This document shows positions 8,376 to 15,041 of a stretch of DNA of 40,161 bases, in pieces. The stretch comes from an uncultured Eubacteriales bacterium (GTDB taxonomy: Bacteria; Bacillota_I; Bacilli_A; RF39; UBA660): assembly GCA_900321795.1 (NCBI GenBank), contig ONXO01000035.1, forward strand, positions 1-40,161, written 5' to 3'. The translations under genes were made by a program, and so were the position numbers. The notes beneath the pieces are model-generated. The model had not been told where the DNA came from. It was given only the letters and a program-made list of their open reading frames with translations, and did no database searches. Within the stretch, counting starts at the first letter, position 1; every line of letters begins with the position of its first letter.

Positions 8376-8390
8376 CCTACGAATCGTAGG
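8376..8390. promoter_or_regulatory. 15-bp perfect palindrome abutting the -35 box, probable operator
   Basis: CCTACGAATCGTAGG: 7-bp arms around one base, directly adjoining the -35 of the XRE-VanZ promoter with no gap. The size fits a dimeric XRE protein. It is not a terminator, since it has no T tract and lies between a terminator and a promoter. Confidence 0.6.
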
Positions 8391-8395
8391 ATTAT

Positions 8396-8428
8396 AAAAA
8401 ATTTAAGGTCACAAAGAGTGACCTTAAA
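8396..8428 (-). terminator. Terminator of the gene ending at 8537
   Basis: Perfect 11-bp stem TTTAAGGTCAC / GTGACCTTAAA followed by TTTTTT. The rest of the 8331-8536 gap holds only the XRE-VanZ promoter and operator and featureless A+T sequence. Confidence 0.85.
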
Positions 8429-8536
8429 AAGGAAAATAAAGGTTTTAGTAATTTTGTTAATAATAGCTTATAATTATTGCAAACTTCTTGTTGTCTTTTT
8501 CTATTGATTTATATTTTAATATGATTTTGTGTTATT

Positions 8537-9412
8537 TTATTTTTTAACGATATTATTTTTTTCTTCAACAGAATAGGTATCTCTTCTAATATTAATATCA
8601 AACACCTTTTTTTCACCATTTAGTGATTCAAGCACAAATTCAGTTTTACCAGATTTCTTAAACTCTGCATGAACCATCCACGCTTCAATACTATCTTCAT
8701 ACTTTATACTTAAATCTCCATATTTGTTATCGTTTAAATAAACTTTATATGTGTCATCAAATTGATAGTTATCTCCACTTATTAATATATCTGTGCTATA
8801 TATAGGTGGATTAATAAAACATAAAACTGATATAACAGCAATTATAATTCCACTTATTATTTCACCAATTATTTTTATTTTCTTATTCTTAAATATGACT
8901 AATGGATAAATAACTAATGTTACTAAACAGAATATAGTAGTTAGTAAATGTCTTGGAAATGAGAACATTGTTTTTGATAAATATCCACCAAATTCTTCTC
9001 CTAGAAGCATTAATATCGGAGTTAATATTAATAGTCCCCACCATTTATCTTTTTTCATGTAATATCCAATAAATCCCATTGGTAAGCATCCAACTGTCCA
9101 CATAAACCAATATCTATAATAAGTTTTAAATAACATGCTACCATTAACAACATCTTGTATTAAATAAACAAGTGGCTGGCTTATCAGAAAGAATACGAAG
9201 CATTTAAGTGCTGAATCTTTAGGTGATTTACTATTCATGATTATAAAAATTCCAAATAAGATCCATACTTCAAAAGTAACACACAAATCACTAAAAGATG
9301 TATCTTTTGCTATAGGTAACATTGCCATTATTGCAGTATAGACTCCGGCAACAATCGCAAATATAATTAACTTTTTCCAAGTTAAATCAATTCCACCAAA
9401 TAATTTTTTCAT
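8537..9412 (-). CDS. Multi-pass membrane protein with an extracytoplasmic C-terminal domain, unknown
   Basis: About 291 residues: seven or so membrane helices (to about residue 205), then a hydrophilic beta-rich tail with alternating charged and aromatic residues. Family not recognised. Start at ATG 9412, 8 nt after GGAGG; the upstream TTG is inside the ribosome site. The ATG shares one base with the stop of the protease remnant upstream (TAATG), so the two were once a coupled operon. It is the first resident gene beyond the left island border and has probably lost its native promoter. Confidence 0.72.
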   Translation of the reverse strand: MKKLFGGIDLTWKKLIIFAIVAGVYTAIMAMLPIAKDTSFSDLCVTFEVWILFGIFIIMNSKSPKDSALKCFVFFLISQPLVYLIQDVVNGSMLFKTYYRYWFMWTVGCLPMGFIGYYMKKDKWWGLLILTPILMLLGEEFGGYLSKTMFSFPRHLLTTIFCLVTLVIYPLVIFKNKKIKIIGEIISGIIIAVISVLCFINPPIYSTDILISGDNYQFDDTYKVYLNDNKYGDLSIKYEDSIEAWMVHAEFKKSGKTEFVLESLNGEKKVFDINIRRDTYSVEEKNNIVKK

Positions 9413-9606
9413 TACTTGTTCCTCCAATCATTAATGTTATTTTGAACAATATCACAAGGAATCATATATCCAACTTTATAATGTCCCAACAATGTAAATG
9501 ATCCTGCAATATTTATACCTGCTATTTTCATATTTTCAGTTAATGCAACTCCACCACTATTACCTTGCTGCATATACGCAAAAATTGTATCCAAGAGAAA
9601 ACTCAC
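9412..9606 (-). pseudogene. 3' remnant of a trypsin-like serine protease, truncated at the island border
   Basis: Sixty-odd residues containing QQGNSGGVALTENMKIAGIN, the catalytic-Ser block (GNSGG) and following strand of chymotrypsin-fold (S1/S7) proteases. The His and Asp parts of the triad, roughly the N-terminal two thirds, are missing. The reading frame runs into the terminator hairpin of repeat copy A at 9602-9634, so truncation coincides with the left edge of the repeat island. Whether the downstream membrane protein still depends on translation from here is unknown. Confidence 0.62.
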
Positions 9607-9812
9607 AAACCCTTATATTTACTGGGCTCACGAGCATTATTTACCATGACATTTCTTATATTTCTTACCACTGCCACATGGATGCGATATTTCAAGCTTC
9701 TGAGACTATAAAACTCTTTAAAACCCTTATAAAACCTCACAAATTGGCTTTTGAGAGCTTTTGAGAGCGTCCAAGAACTCTACCAAAGCGTATGTAAAAA
9801 CGTATGTAGAAT
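9600..9812 (-). repeat. Cassette-spacer repeat, copy A (left border; lacks the left end)
   Basis: Minus strand: two CGTATGTA motifs (9789-9796 and 9801-9808, 12 bp apart on the plus strand), a diverged middle, 15 codons reading PCGSGKKYKKCHGK then TAA (9681-9637), and a G-U-rich hairpin terminator with arms CTCACAAACCC and GGGCTCACGAG (9602-9612, 9624-9634). The segment found left of the terminator in copies B-D (CGTATGTAGAGGCAC plus the A-rich tract) is absent; resident DNA begins instead. No start codon feeds the SEC-C-like frame. Confidence 0.72.
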
Positions 9813-9825
9813 TTAATTTTTAATA

Positions 9826-10308
9826 CTATAAGTTTAATAGTTCTTTTTTCTTTTGATCAAATTCTTCTTGGCTAATTGCACCCATGTCAAGTAATTCTTT
9901 TAACTCTTTAACTTGCTCGATTGGAGTCTTAACATTTTGAGCAATCGTATTTCCACTATTTTGGTTGGCATTAAATTCTTCAATATAATTTTTAATTTCC
10001 TCAGCATTAGCATTAGCATTTTTTGGATCAAGATTAAATGTAACTGTATTCTCATCTTTTAACGCATCTCTTAAACCATTTTTGCTTTCTCTACTACCAG
10101 ATAATACAAATTGAATATATCCAGCAGTCATACCGCATTTTTTCAATTGCACAGCTGATATTTGATTCAATAAAATAGTTTTTTCACCTTTCAATCCAAA
10201 ATTCATAAAAGATCTAACACCTTTTCTAATAATTGATAGTTTGTTACCATCAATTATTACTATTGTATTTCCTGTACCTAAATTTTTAAATAAATATTCT
10301 TTTTTCAT
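9826..10308 (-). CDS. PH-like (DUF4429-type) plus SHOCT domain protein, cassette I
   Basis: 160 residues. Residues 1-110 resemble the short PH-like beta domain found with SHOCT (GNKLSIIRKG, then KTILLNQISAVQLKKCGMTA and GYIQFVLSG, then a helix AEEIKNYIEEF). The last 30 residues are a clear SHOCT motif (IEQVKELKELLDMGAISQEE, then FDQKKKELLNL). Such proteins are common in Bacillota and mobile elements; SHOCT probably mediates oligomerisation. No catalytic residues. The ribosome site AGGAG and an extended -10 (10328-10336) precede it; its stop is 18 nt from the CGTATGTA pair of repeat copy A. Confidence 0.8.
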   Translation of the reverse strand: MKKEYLFKNLGTGNTIVIIDGNKLSIIRKGVRSFMNFGLKGEKTILLNQISAVQLKKCGMTAGYIQFVLSGSRESKNGLRDALKDENTVTFNLDPKNANANAEEIKNYIEEFNANQNSGNTIAQNVKTPIEQVKELKELLDMGAISQEEFDQKKKELLNL

Positions 10309-10327
10309 AACATCAACTCCTATATTA

Positions 10328-10336
10328 ATTATACCA
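10328..10336 (-). promoter_or_regulatory. Extended -10 promoter element, cassette I gene 2
   Basis: TGGTATAAT on the minus strand, about 20 nt before the PH/SHOCT start; no clear -35. Confidence 0.55.
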
Positions 10337-10368
10337 TATTTTTCCTATTTTTCATATGCCAACAATAA

Positions 10369-10941
10369 TTACATGAATTCATGTATTATCTCATCAAATT
10401 CACGTATATCATTTCTGATTTTTTCAAGATTATACTCTTTATCACGTTTAAAATATAAATCATTATTTTTATCAATTGGATACCTAAAGCGATATGAATC
10501 ATTATCAATTAAAATAAATTTTTTTACAATCCCATCTAAAGTTTCTACAAAATAATATGAATCTTCACCATAGTAATCCGACTCCTCTTCCATTAATTTT
10601 TGCTTAAGCCCAGGCCAAATTTCACTAAGTCTATGATTACTAAGTAAATTAACTTTCATATCATAGTATTTTTTATTATTAATGTCAAAATATACGTACA
10701 TAGCTTTTATTATTAACTCTAAATAATGGCGGAATAAAAACATGACCGGATATATGTTATACTCTTCCTCAAGTTTTATGCTTTCTATTCTAAATCCTTC
10801 CATCAAAGATGACAACTGCGAATATCTGTTATCATCTAGCAATACATCAGCCAAAATCATGCCCGAATTATAATATCCTGCAGCATAAGTAAAAAGTATT
10901 TCTTTATTACCATTATGTGAAATGTGAATCATTTTTGTCAT
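10369..10941 (-). CDS. HEPN-like helical protein, cassette I
   Basis: 190 residues. The segment YPVMFLFRHYLELIIKAMYV followed by a loop and SNHRLSEIWPGLKQKL matches the pattern of uncharacterised HEPN-like families (FRHxLEL.LKA ... GHxLxxLW), which are frequent in defence and toxin loci. A canonical RxxxxH RNase motif is not evident, so activity is uncertain. Its leader (extended -10, then an AGGTGG ribosome site) is nearly identical to that of the kinase gene in cassette III, although the proteins are unrelated. It is followed by the PH/SHOCT gene in the same cassette. Confidence 0.6.
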   Translation of the reverse strand: MTKMIHISHNGNKEILFTYAAGYYNSGMILADVLLDDNRYSQLSSLMEGFRIESIKLEEEYNIYPVMFLFRHYLELIIKAMYVYFDINNKKYYDMKVNLLSNHRLSEIWPGLKQKLMEEESDYYGEDSYYFVETLDGIVKKFILIDNDSYRFRYPIDKNNDLYFKRDKEYNLEKIRNDIREFDEIIHEFM

Positions 10942-10957
10942 AAAACCACCTATTAAT

Positions 10958-10966
10958 ATTATATCA
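10958..10966 (-). promoter_or_regulatory. Extended -10 promoter element of the HEPN-like gene
   Basis: TGATATAAT, followed by ATTAAT and the GGTGGTT ribosome site; shares this leader with the site at 14989-14997. Confidence 0.6.
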
Positions 10967-11014
10967 TAAACTTTTATAGTCCTTGTCTTGTACTGTAGGG
11001 ACAGTGATCATTTT

Positions 11015-11087
11015 CTTCGTAAAACCTTATAAATAAAGGCTTTATTAGGCTCTAAATAATGGCTACATACGTTTTACATACGTATAT
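11015..11087 (+). repeat. Probable partial inverted copy of the cassette-spacer repeat
   Basis: The plus strand here reads TCGTAAAACCTTATAAATAA then AGGCTTTATTAGGCT, close to what copies C and D show on the minus strand (CGTAAAGCCCCGTAAATAAA then GGGATTGCGAGGCT), and then CTACATACGTTTTACATACG as on the minus strand of copy D. It lacks the A-rich tract and any clear SEC-C codons. Together with copy B it makes a 13-bp inverted repeat, CTACATACGTTTT / AAAACGTATGTAG (11063-11075, 11088-11100). Identity judged by eye. Confidence 0.5.
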
Positions 11088-11348
11088 AAAACGTATGTAG
11101 AGGCACCTTTTGAAGAAATATTACAACTTTTTAGAAAAAGAAAAAGCCCGGAAATTCTTATATTTCCGGGCTTTGTGAACTATTTACCACAACACTGTTT
11201 ATATTTTTTACCACTGCCACATGGTGTAGAAACTGCAATTTTTCTGCAATTTTTACAAAATTTTTGTTGAAATTACAAAGAACTTGTAAAATCTACAACT
11301 TATTTTTGCTTCGGATGCATTACAAAACGTATGCAAAAACGTATCTAA
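11088..11348 (-). repeat. Cassette-spacer repeat, copy B (complete)
   Basis: Left end CGTATGTAGAGGCACC (from 11092), A-rich tract with TTACAACTTTTTAGAAAAAG, terminator, SEC-C-like codons, a Cys-bearing upstream stretch, and CGTATGCA/CGTATCTA (11328 and 11340) at the right end. The coding-like frame reads FCKNCRKIAVST then PCGSGKKYKQCCGK and TAG (CCA at 11224, stop at 11180). It is open for about 37 codons but has no ATG. It separates cassettes I and II. With the 10942-11385 gap, this region holds the repeat, the inverted partial copy and the HEPN-gene promoter. Confidence 0.75.
11136..11173 (-). terminator. Strong hairpin terminator inside repeat copy B
   Basis: Perfect 12-bp stem AAGCCCGGAAAT / ATTTCCGGGCTT (11144-11155, 11162-11173) with a T-rich tail TTTTTCTTTTTC on the minus strand. 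It ends transcription of cassette II. Confidence 0.85.
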
Positions 11349-11385
11349 TTTTCAAAATTTAAAATTTTTAAATTTTTTTTGTATA

Positions 11386-12477
11386 TTAGCAACAAGTTTC
11401 AAATGTAGCAGATGTTTCACCAGACGTTGTTTTTCCGTTTGCATCAGTTATTGTATAGGTTGCCGTATAATTTCCAGCAACAAAATTTAAAAATAAAGTA
11501 GTTGCATATACGTTCTTTTCTAATGGAGATCCTGTTCTTGCCACAACATTACCATCTCTATATAAAGTATATTCAACTTTATAAGGCTTACTACCACCAG
11601 AATGTTGTATTGATAAAACTACTTGTTCAGTACAATTACTTCCTTTGCAAGAACGTTGAGTAGTTATTCTAGCACTAGCAGTTAATGGCTCGCCGGATTC
11701 AATAGGTTTCTTTTTTAATTCATATGTTTTAGTACCTGTTTTAGTAGTTCCACTTGAATCCTTAACTTCATAATTTAATGTATAAGTACCATCATATAAT
11801 GAACTACCAGAAAACGCTACAGAATTTGTATGCACTTCTTTGCTTACTCCAGCAGGCTCACTTAATCTTAATGTATAAGTATAATTTCCAGTACCACCGG
11901 AAACAGAAACACTTCCAGTAATAGAATAAATACAACTAGAATTGATACACGAAGAATTTTCTGTAATTTGTGGCGTAACAACAAGTTCTGATATTGTAGT
12001 ATTTGTATTTGATCCTGTATTTGTGTTTGATTCAGTATTTGTATTTGATCCTGTATTTGTGTTTGATCCTGTATTTGTGTTTGATCCTGTATTTGTGTTT
12101 GATCCTGTATTTGTGTTTGATTCAGTATTTGTGTTTGACTCAGTATTTGTATTTAATCCTGTATTTGGGTTTAATCCTGTATTAGATTCATTATCTTTAT
12201 TTTGTGCATTTGAATTATCATCAGTATTATCTTTCACATCATTTTTAACATCATCATCTTTTTTTGTATCTAAATCGGTAGATGTTTCTTCTTTTGTCTT
12301 TGTATCATCATTTTTAATATTTGTATCTATTTGTGTATTTGAATTCTTTTGTTTAGGCGTACCACCATTTGGTTTATTAAGCATTAATACTCCAACAATA
12401 GTAGCGACAGTAATAGTTAACATAACTGGTATAATAATCTTAACATTGCTTAAAAACCATTTTATTATTTTATTCAT
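11386..12477 (-). CDS. Secreted/anchored surface protein with Asn-Thr repeat stalk, cassette II
   Basis: 363 residues: an N-terminal membrane anchor (about 11-34), a Lys/Asp/Asn/Thr-rich low-complexity stretch, a stalk of NTNTGS/NTNTES hexapeptides (about 100-160), then two related Ig/PKD-like beta domains. Each domain opens with a Cys pair (SSCINSSCIYSITGSVSVSG and RSCKGSNCTEQVVLSIQHSG) and shares the pattern GG.xxY. The protein ends in Cys-Cys. The anchor-stalk-domain layout suggests surface display. Own extended -10 promoter (12507-12515) and GGAG ribosome site. No sortase signal. Confidence 0.75.
   Translation of the reverse strand: MNKIIKWFLSNVKIIIPVMLTITVATIVGVLMLNKPNGGTPKQKNSNTQIDTNIKNDDTKTKEETSTDLDTKKDDDVKNDVKDNTDDNSNAQNKDNESNTGLNPNTGLNTNTESNTNTESNTNTGSNTNTGSNTNTGSNTNTGSNTNTESNTNTGSNTNTTISELVVTPQITENSSCINSSCIYSITGSVSVSGGTGNYTYTLRLSEPAGVSKEVHTNSVAFSGSSLYDGTYTLNYEVKDSSGTTKTGTKTYELKKKPIESGEPLTASARITTQRSCKGSNCTEQVVLSIQHSGGSKPYKVEYTLYRDGNVVARTGSPLEKNVYATTLFLNFVAGNYTATYTITDANGKTTSGETSATFETCC
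11998..12185 (-). repeat. 18-bp coding tandem repeat (about ten units) in the cassette II surface protein
   Basis: Imperfect units encoding N-T-N-T-G/E-S in perfect 18-bp register, so length changes keep frame. Likely slippage-prone. The open frames seen on the opposite strand here are by-products of this repeat. Confidence 0.9.
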
Positions 12478-12506
12478 ATTTTCACTCCTTTTATTTCTTA
12501 CATATA

Positions 12507-12515
12507 ATTATAACA
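12507..12515 (-). promoter_or_regulatory. Extended -10 promoter element, cassette II
   Basis: TGTTATAAT about 30 nt before the surface-protein start. Confidence 0.55.
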
Positions 12516-12571
12516 TAATTTAATAATTTATTATAAATACATTTTATATTAATCATTATTTTTCAAAAATA

Positions 12572-12834
12572 AAAACGTATGTAGAGGGCACTTTTTGAAG
12601 AAAAATTACAACTTTTTAGAAAAAGAAAAAGCCTCGCAATCCCTTTATTTATGGGACTTTACGAGACTATTTGCCATGACAGTTTTTATACTTCAATCCA
12701 CTGCCACATGGTGTAAAATCTACAATTTTACTACAATATTTACAATTTTTTTGTTGAAATTACAAATATCTTATAAATATTACAACTTATTATTTCTTTA
12801 GAATTACAACTAAACGTATGTAAAAACGTATTTA
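12572..12834 (-). repeat. Cassette-spacer repeat, copy C (complete)
   Basis: Same order as copy B: CGTATGTAGAGGGCAC (from 12576), the A-rich TTACAACTTTTTAGAAAAAG tract, a terminator with arms around CCCTTTATTTATGGG (12630-12667), the codons PCGSGLKYKNCHGK then TAG (CCA at 12711, stop at 12667), an upstream frame reading NCKYCSKIVDFT, and CGTATGTA/CGTATTTA (12815 and 12827). It accounts for most of the 12478-12844 gap, the rest being the cassette II promoter. Confidence 0.75.
12630..12667 (-). terminator. Terminator inside repeat copy C
   Basis: Hairpin CTCGTAAAGTCCC / GGGATTGCGAG on the minus strand followed by GCTTTTTCTTTTTC; ends transcription of cassette III. Confidence 0.75.
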
Positions 12835-12844
12835 TTAAAATCTT

Positions 12845-13459
12845 TTATTTAATATCAAATTCTGCATAAATAGTATATGCTTGTGAATCTGGACTCTTTG
12901 ATTTTCTTAAGTCACTTTTAACTAATCTGTATGTTCCACTTTTTAATTCGCCATATCCTAAAGACCAATCAACAATAAACTCTTTCTCTTCATGTGCTTT
13001 CAAAGAATAAACTATTGAATTCCATGTTAATGGTTCTCCTGTCAATGTATCGATTTCTTTCTATGCTTGATTTTCAAACTTTTCAATAGTATATGTTGGA
13101 CCATAAGCATATTCTTCATCTGTAGTGTTTTTTATTATAAATGACGCTCCTTTTGTTGTTCTTGTATCTTCTTTAATTTCTATTAAAACACTACCAACAT
13201 TTTTTTGCGCTGGACTTTCATCATGTTTTAATCTTTCATCAGCATTTATATTTCCACCAACTCTAATTCCTAAAATTTTAAGTTCCCATCCATCTTCATA
13301 ACCTGTAAATGAAATTTCAGTTGGTGTATGAACTATAGTATACTTATACAAAATAGCTTTATATTCTGTAACACCATTTTTCCAATGAGTAGGTATTGGT
13401 ATTAACATTAAAACAAAAATCACAATTGCAACAATAATTAATATTTTTTTCTTTTTCAT
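12845..13459 (-). pseudogene. Secreted Big_14-like Ig-domain protein interrupted by one in-frame TAG, cassette III
   Basis: A single frame of 205 codons with one internal stop (TAG at 13061-13063). Residues 5-22 are a membrane anchor/signal. The C-terminal half matches the bacterial Ig-like Big_14 pattern: GASFIIKNTTDEEYAYGPTY, TIEKFENQA, stop, KEIDTLTGEPLTWNSIVYSL, KAHEEKEFIVDWSLGYGELK. In that family a Trp usually sits just before the KEI-type block, so the stop is explained by one TGG to TAG change. The downstream frame has no good start of its own. Promoter 13478-13486. Nonsense mutation, sequencing error or readthrough are all possible. Confidence 0.72.
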
Positions 13460-13477
13460 ACAAGCACCTCTATAATC

Positions 13478-13486
13478 ATTATATCA
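13478..13486 (-). promoter_or_regulatory. Extended -10 promoter element of the Big_14-like gene
   Basis: TGATATAAT about 19 nt before the start, between the kinase stop and this gene; gives the second gene of cassette III its own promoter. Ribosome site GAGGTG. Confidence 0.55.
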
Positions 13487-13495
13487 TATATGTGA

Positions 13496-14971
13496 TTATT
13501 CAAACAAGTCGAAGCCTCTCTTTGTAACTTTAAATACTTCACCTTTATAATTTGTACCTCTAATATAATCATTATTAACTAATAATTCCATAGAATACTC
13601 CATATTTGCTTCCTCTTTGGCATTAGCTGGTGTAAAAGTTTTAGTACCACATTGGATAGTTAGTCCTATTATTGTTTTTGATTTAATAATTATTCCATCA
13701 CCATTTACTGCATTTTGTAGCATATATAAAGCGAGTTCATTCAATCCATTTTCCATAATTGTATTATTATATTTTATAATACTTTTATTTTTTGATTCAT
13801 CAATATTAGCCATTTCTTTCACATCTTCAATTATTTCTGAAACGTTATCATATCTATTACTATGATTTCTATCGACACATTTTTTAACAATATTTGAAAT
13901 TGCATTATTAGTTAATTGTAAGCTTTGTTTCCCAGTAAAAATATAAAACAAAATAATACCTATAACATATATTTCATTTTTAATATTATAATTTTTAAAA
14001 TCAACTAATGTATCGTCAATTATTGTTCCTTTTATTTCAGAACCAGTTGATGTTAGATCAGAATTTTTTTCTTTAATTAGGCCAAAATCAGAAACCTTAA
14101 TAGAAATTAAATCATCATCGTATTGCTTGATTAAAATATTATTGAAACTTATATCTCTATGCAATATCTCTTTAGAATGTAAATATTGAATTGCTTTTAA
14201 GAATTGTAATGCAATACTTTTTCTTTTATTAAAATTTAATTTTTCTTTATTTCCATTATATAATTCATAATACTTTTTAAGTGTAAAATCACAATATTCC
14301 ATAACATATGCATCATCATCTTCTAAATATTTATATGCTTTTAGAAGATATGGATTATTTAACTTATTTAAAAAATCAAATTCCTTTTTAAATCTTCCAA
14401 GCTCTTTATCGGTAAATTCCTTCTTTAATTTCTTATATGCATAAAATTCGTTATAAAACTCATCTTTATACCTATAAACATCCGCATATGCACCGCTACC
14501 AATTATTTTAGTTTTAAAATTTGTTTTATATGTATTTGAATTTACCGTTATTTCATTATTCATATTGAAAATTGTATCATATTTTATTAGATTAAATCTT
14601 TTATAATCATTTGGAATTGTACTACCACCAGATGATGATAAAAAACTATCACAATATTTTAAAAACGCTTCATAATCTGTATTAACCGAAAAAGCCAAAT
14701 TGGTATTCTTTAACATTAGTTTTAATTCGTTAATTGTTTCAATTAAAAAAATAAGGCTTCTGCTTTCATCAGCATTAAAATGATGATTAGTTTTACTCTT
14801 ATCATTCATAAAGCCAATTAAACTATTTAAATTTTGATGTAAAAATGAAAAAATATTTTTAACTCTTTTATCATAGTTATTATATAAATCTAAATATAAT
14901 TTTGAAAAGTTAAAATTTGCAAGTTCATCGCTTAATATATTATTTAGTGCTAAATCGATATTTTCTACCAT
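13496..14971 (-). CDS. Hanks-type Ser/Thr protein kinase with N-terminal helical and C-terminal winged-helix regions, cassette III
   Basis: About 491 residues. Residues 1-145 are helical and unrecognised. The kinase domain (about 150-400) is complete: glycine loop GSGAYADVY, the Lys of YAYKKLKKEF, an acidic helix, catalytic HRDISFNNIL and the metal-binding SDFGLI, followed by a Ser/Thr-rich activation segment (DLTSTGSEIKGT). The last 85 residues end in a winged-helix-like block (MEYSMELLVNNDYIRGT, KGEVFKVTKRGFDLF). No membrane segment or PASTA repeats, so it is not a PknB/PrkC-type cell-wall kinase. ATG at 14971 after GGGTGG; a TTG four codons upstream is less likely. Confidence 0.85.
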   Translation of the reverse strand: MVENIDLALNNILSDELANFNFSKLYLDLYNNYDKRVKNIFSFLHQNLNSLIGFMNDKSKTNHHFNADESRSLIFLIETINELKLMLKNTNLAFSVNTDYEAFLKYCDSFLSSSGGSTIPNDYKRFNLIKYDTIFNMNNEITVNSNTYKTNFKTKIIGSGAYADVYRYKDEFYNEFYAYKKLKKEFTDKELGRFKKEFDFLNKLNNPYLLKAYKYLEDDDAYVMEYCDFTLKKYYELYNGNKEKLNFNKRKSIALQFLKAIQYLHSKEILHRDISFNNILIKQYDDDLISIKVSDFGLIKEKNSDLTSTGSEIKGTIIDDTLVDFKNYNIKNEIYVIGIILFYIFTGKQSLQLTNNAISNIVKKCVDRNHSNRYDNVSEIIEDVKEMANIDESKNKSIIKYNNTIMENGLNELALYMLQNAVNGDGIIIKSKTIIGLTIQCGTKTFTPANAKEEANMEYSMELLVNNDYIRGTNYKGEVFKVTKRGFDLFE

Positions 14972-14988
14972 GTAACCACCCAATTAAT

Positions 14989-14997
14989 ATTATATCA
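14989..14997 (-). promoter_or_regulatory. Extended -10 promoter element of the kinase gene
   Basis: TGATATAAT then ATTAAT and a GGGTGGTT ribosome site, nearly the same leader as the HEPN-like gene of cassette I. Confidence 0.6.
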
Positions 14998-15041
14998 TAA
15001 TAAACCTAAATAACCTTGAATTTGCCTCAAATCCACATAAA

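Noticed and set aside
11998..12185. CRISPR-like array
   Set aside because: 18-bp units without spacers, in frame within a protein stalk; no cas genes.
11942..12523. Long plus-strand frame with FVFDPV repeats
   Set aside because: By-product of the 18-bp repeat read on the wrong strand; no ribosome site.
12595..12801. Plus-strand 68-codon frame in repeat copy C (and similar at 9498-9764)
   Set aside because: Antisense to the SEC-C codons and terminator, not conserved between copies.
13061..13063. TAG recoding to an amino acid across the genome
   Set aside because: TAG ends normal genes here (for example the ones ending at 2381 and 23726) and has terminators folded on it.
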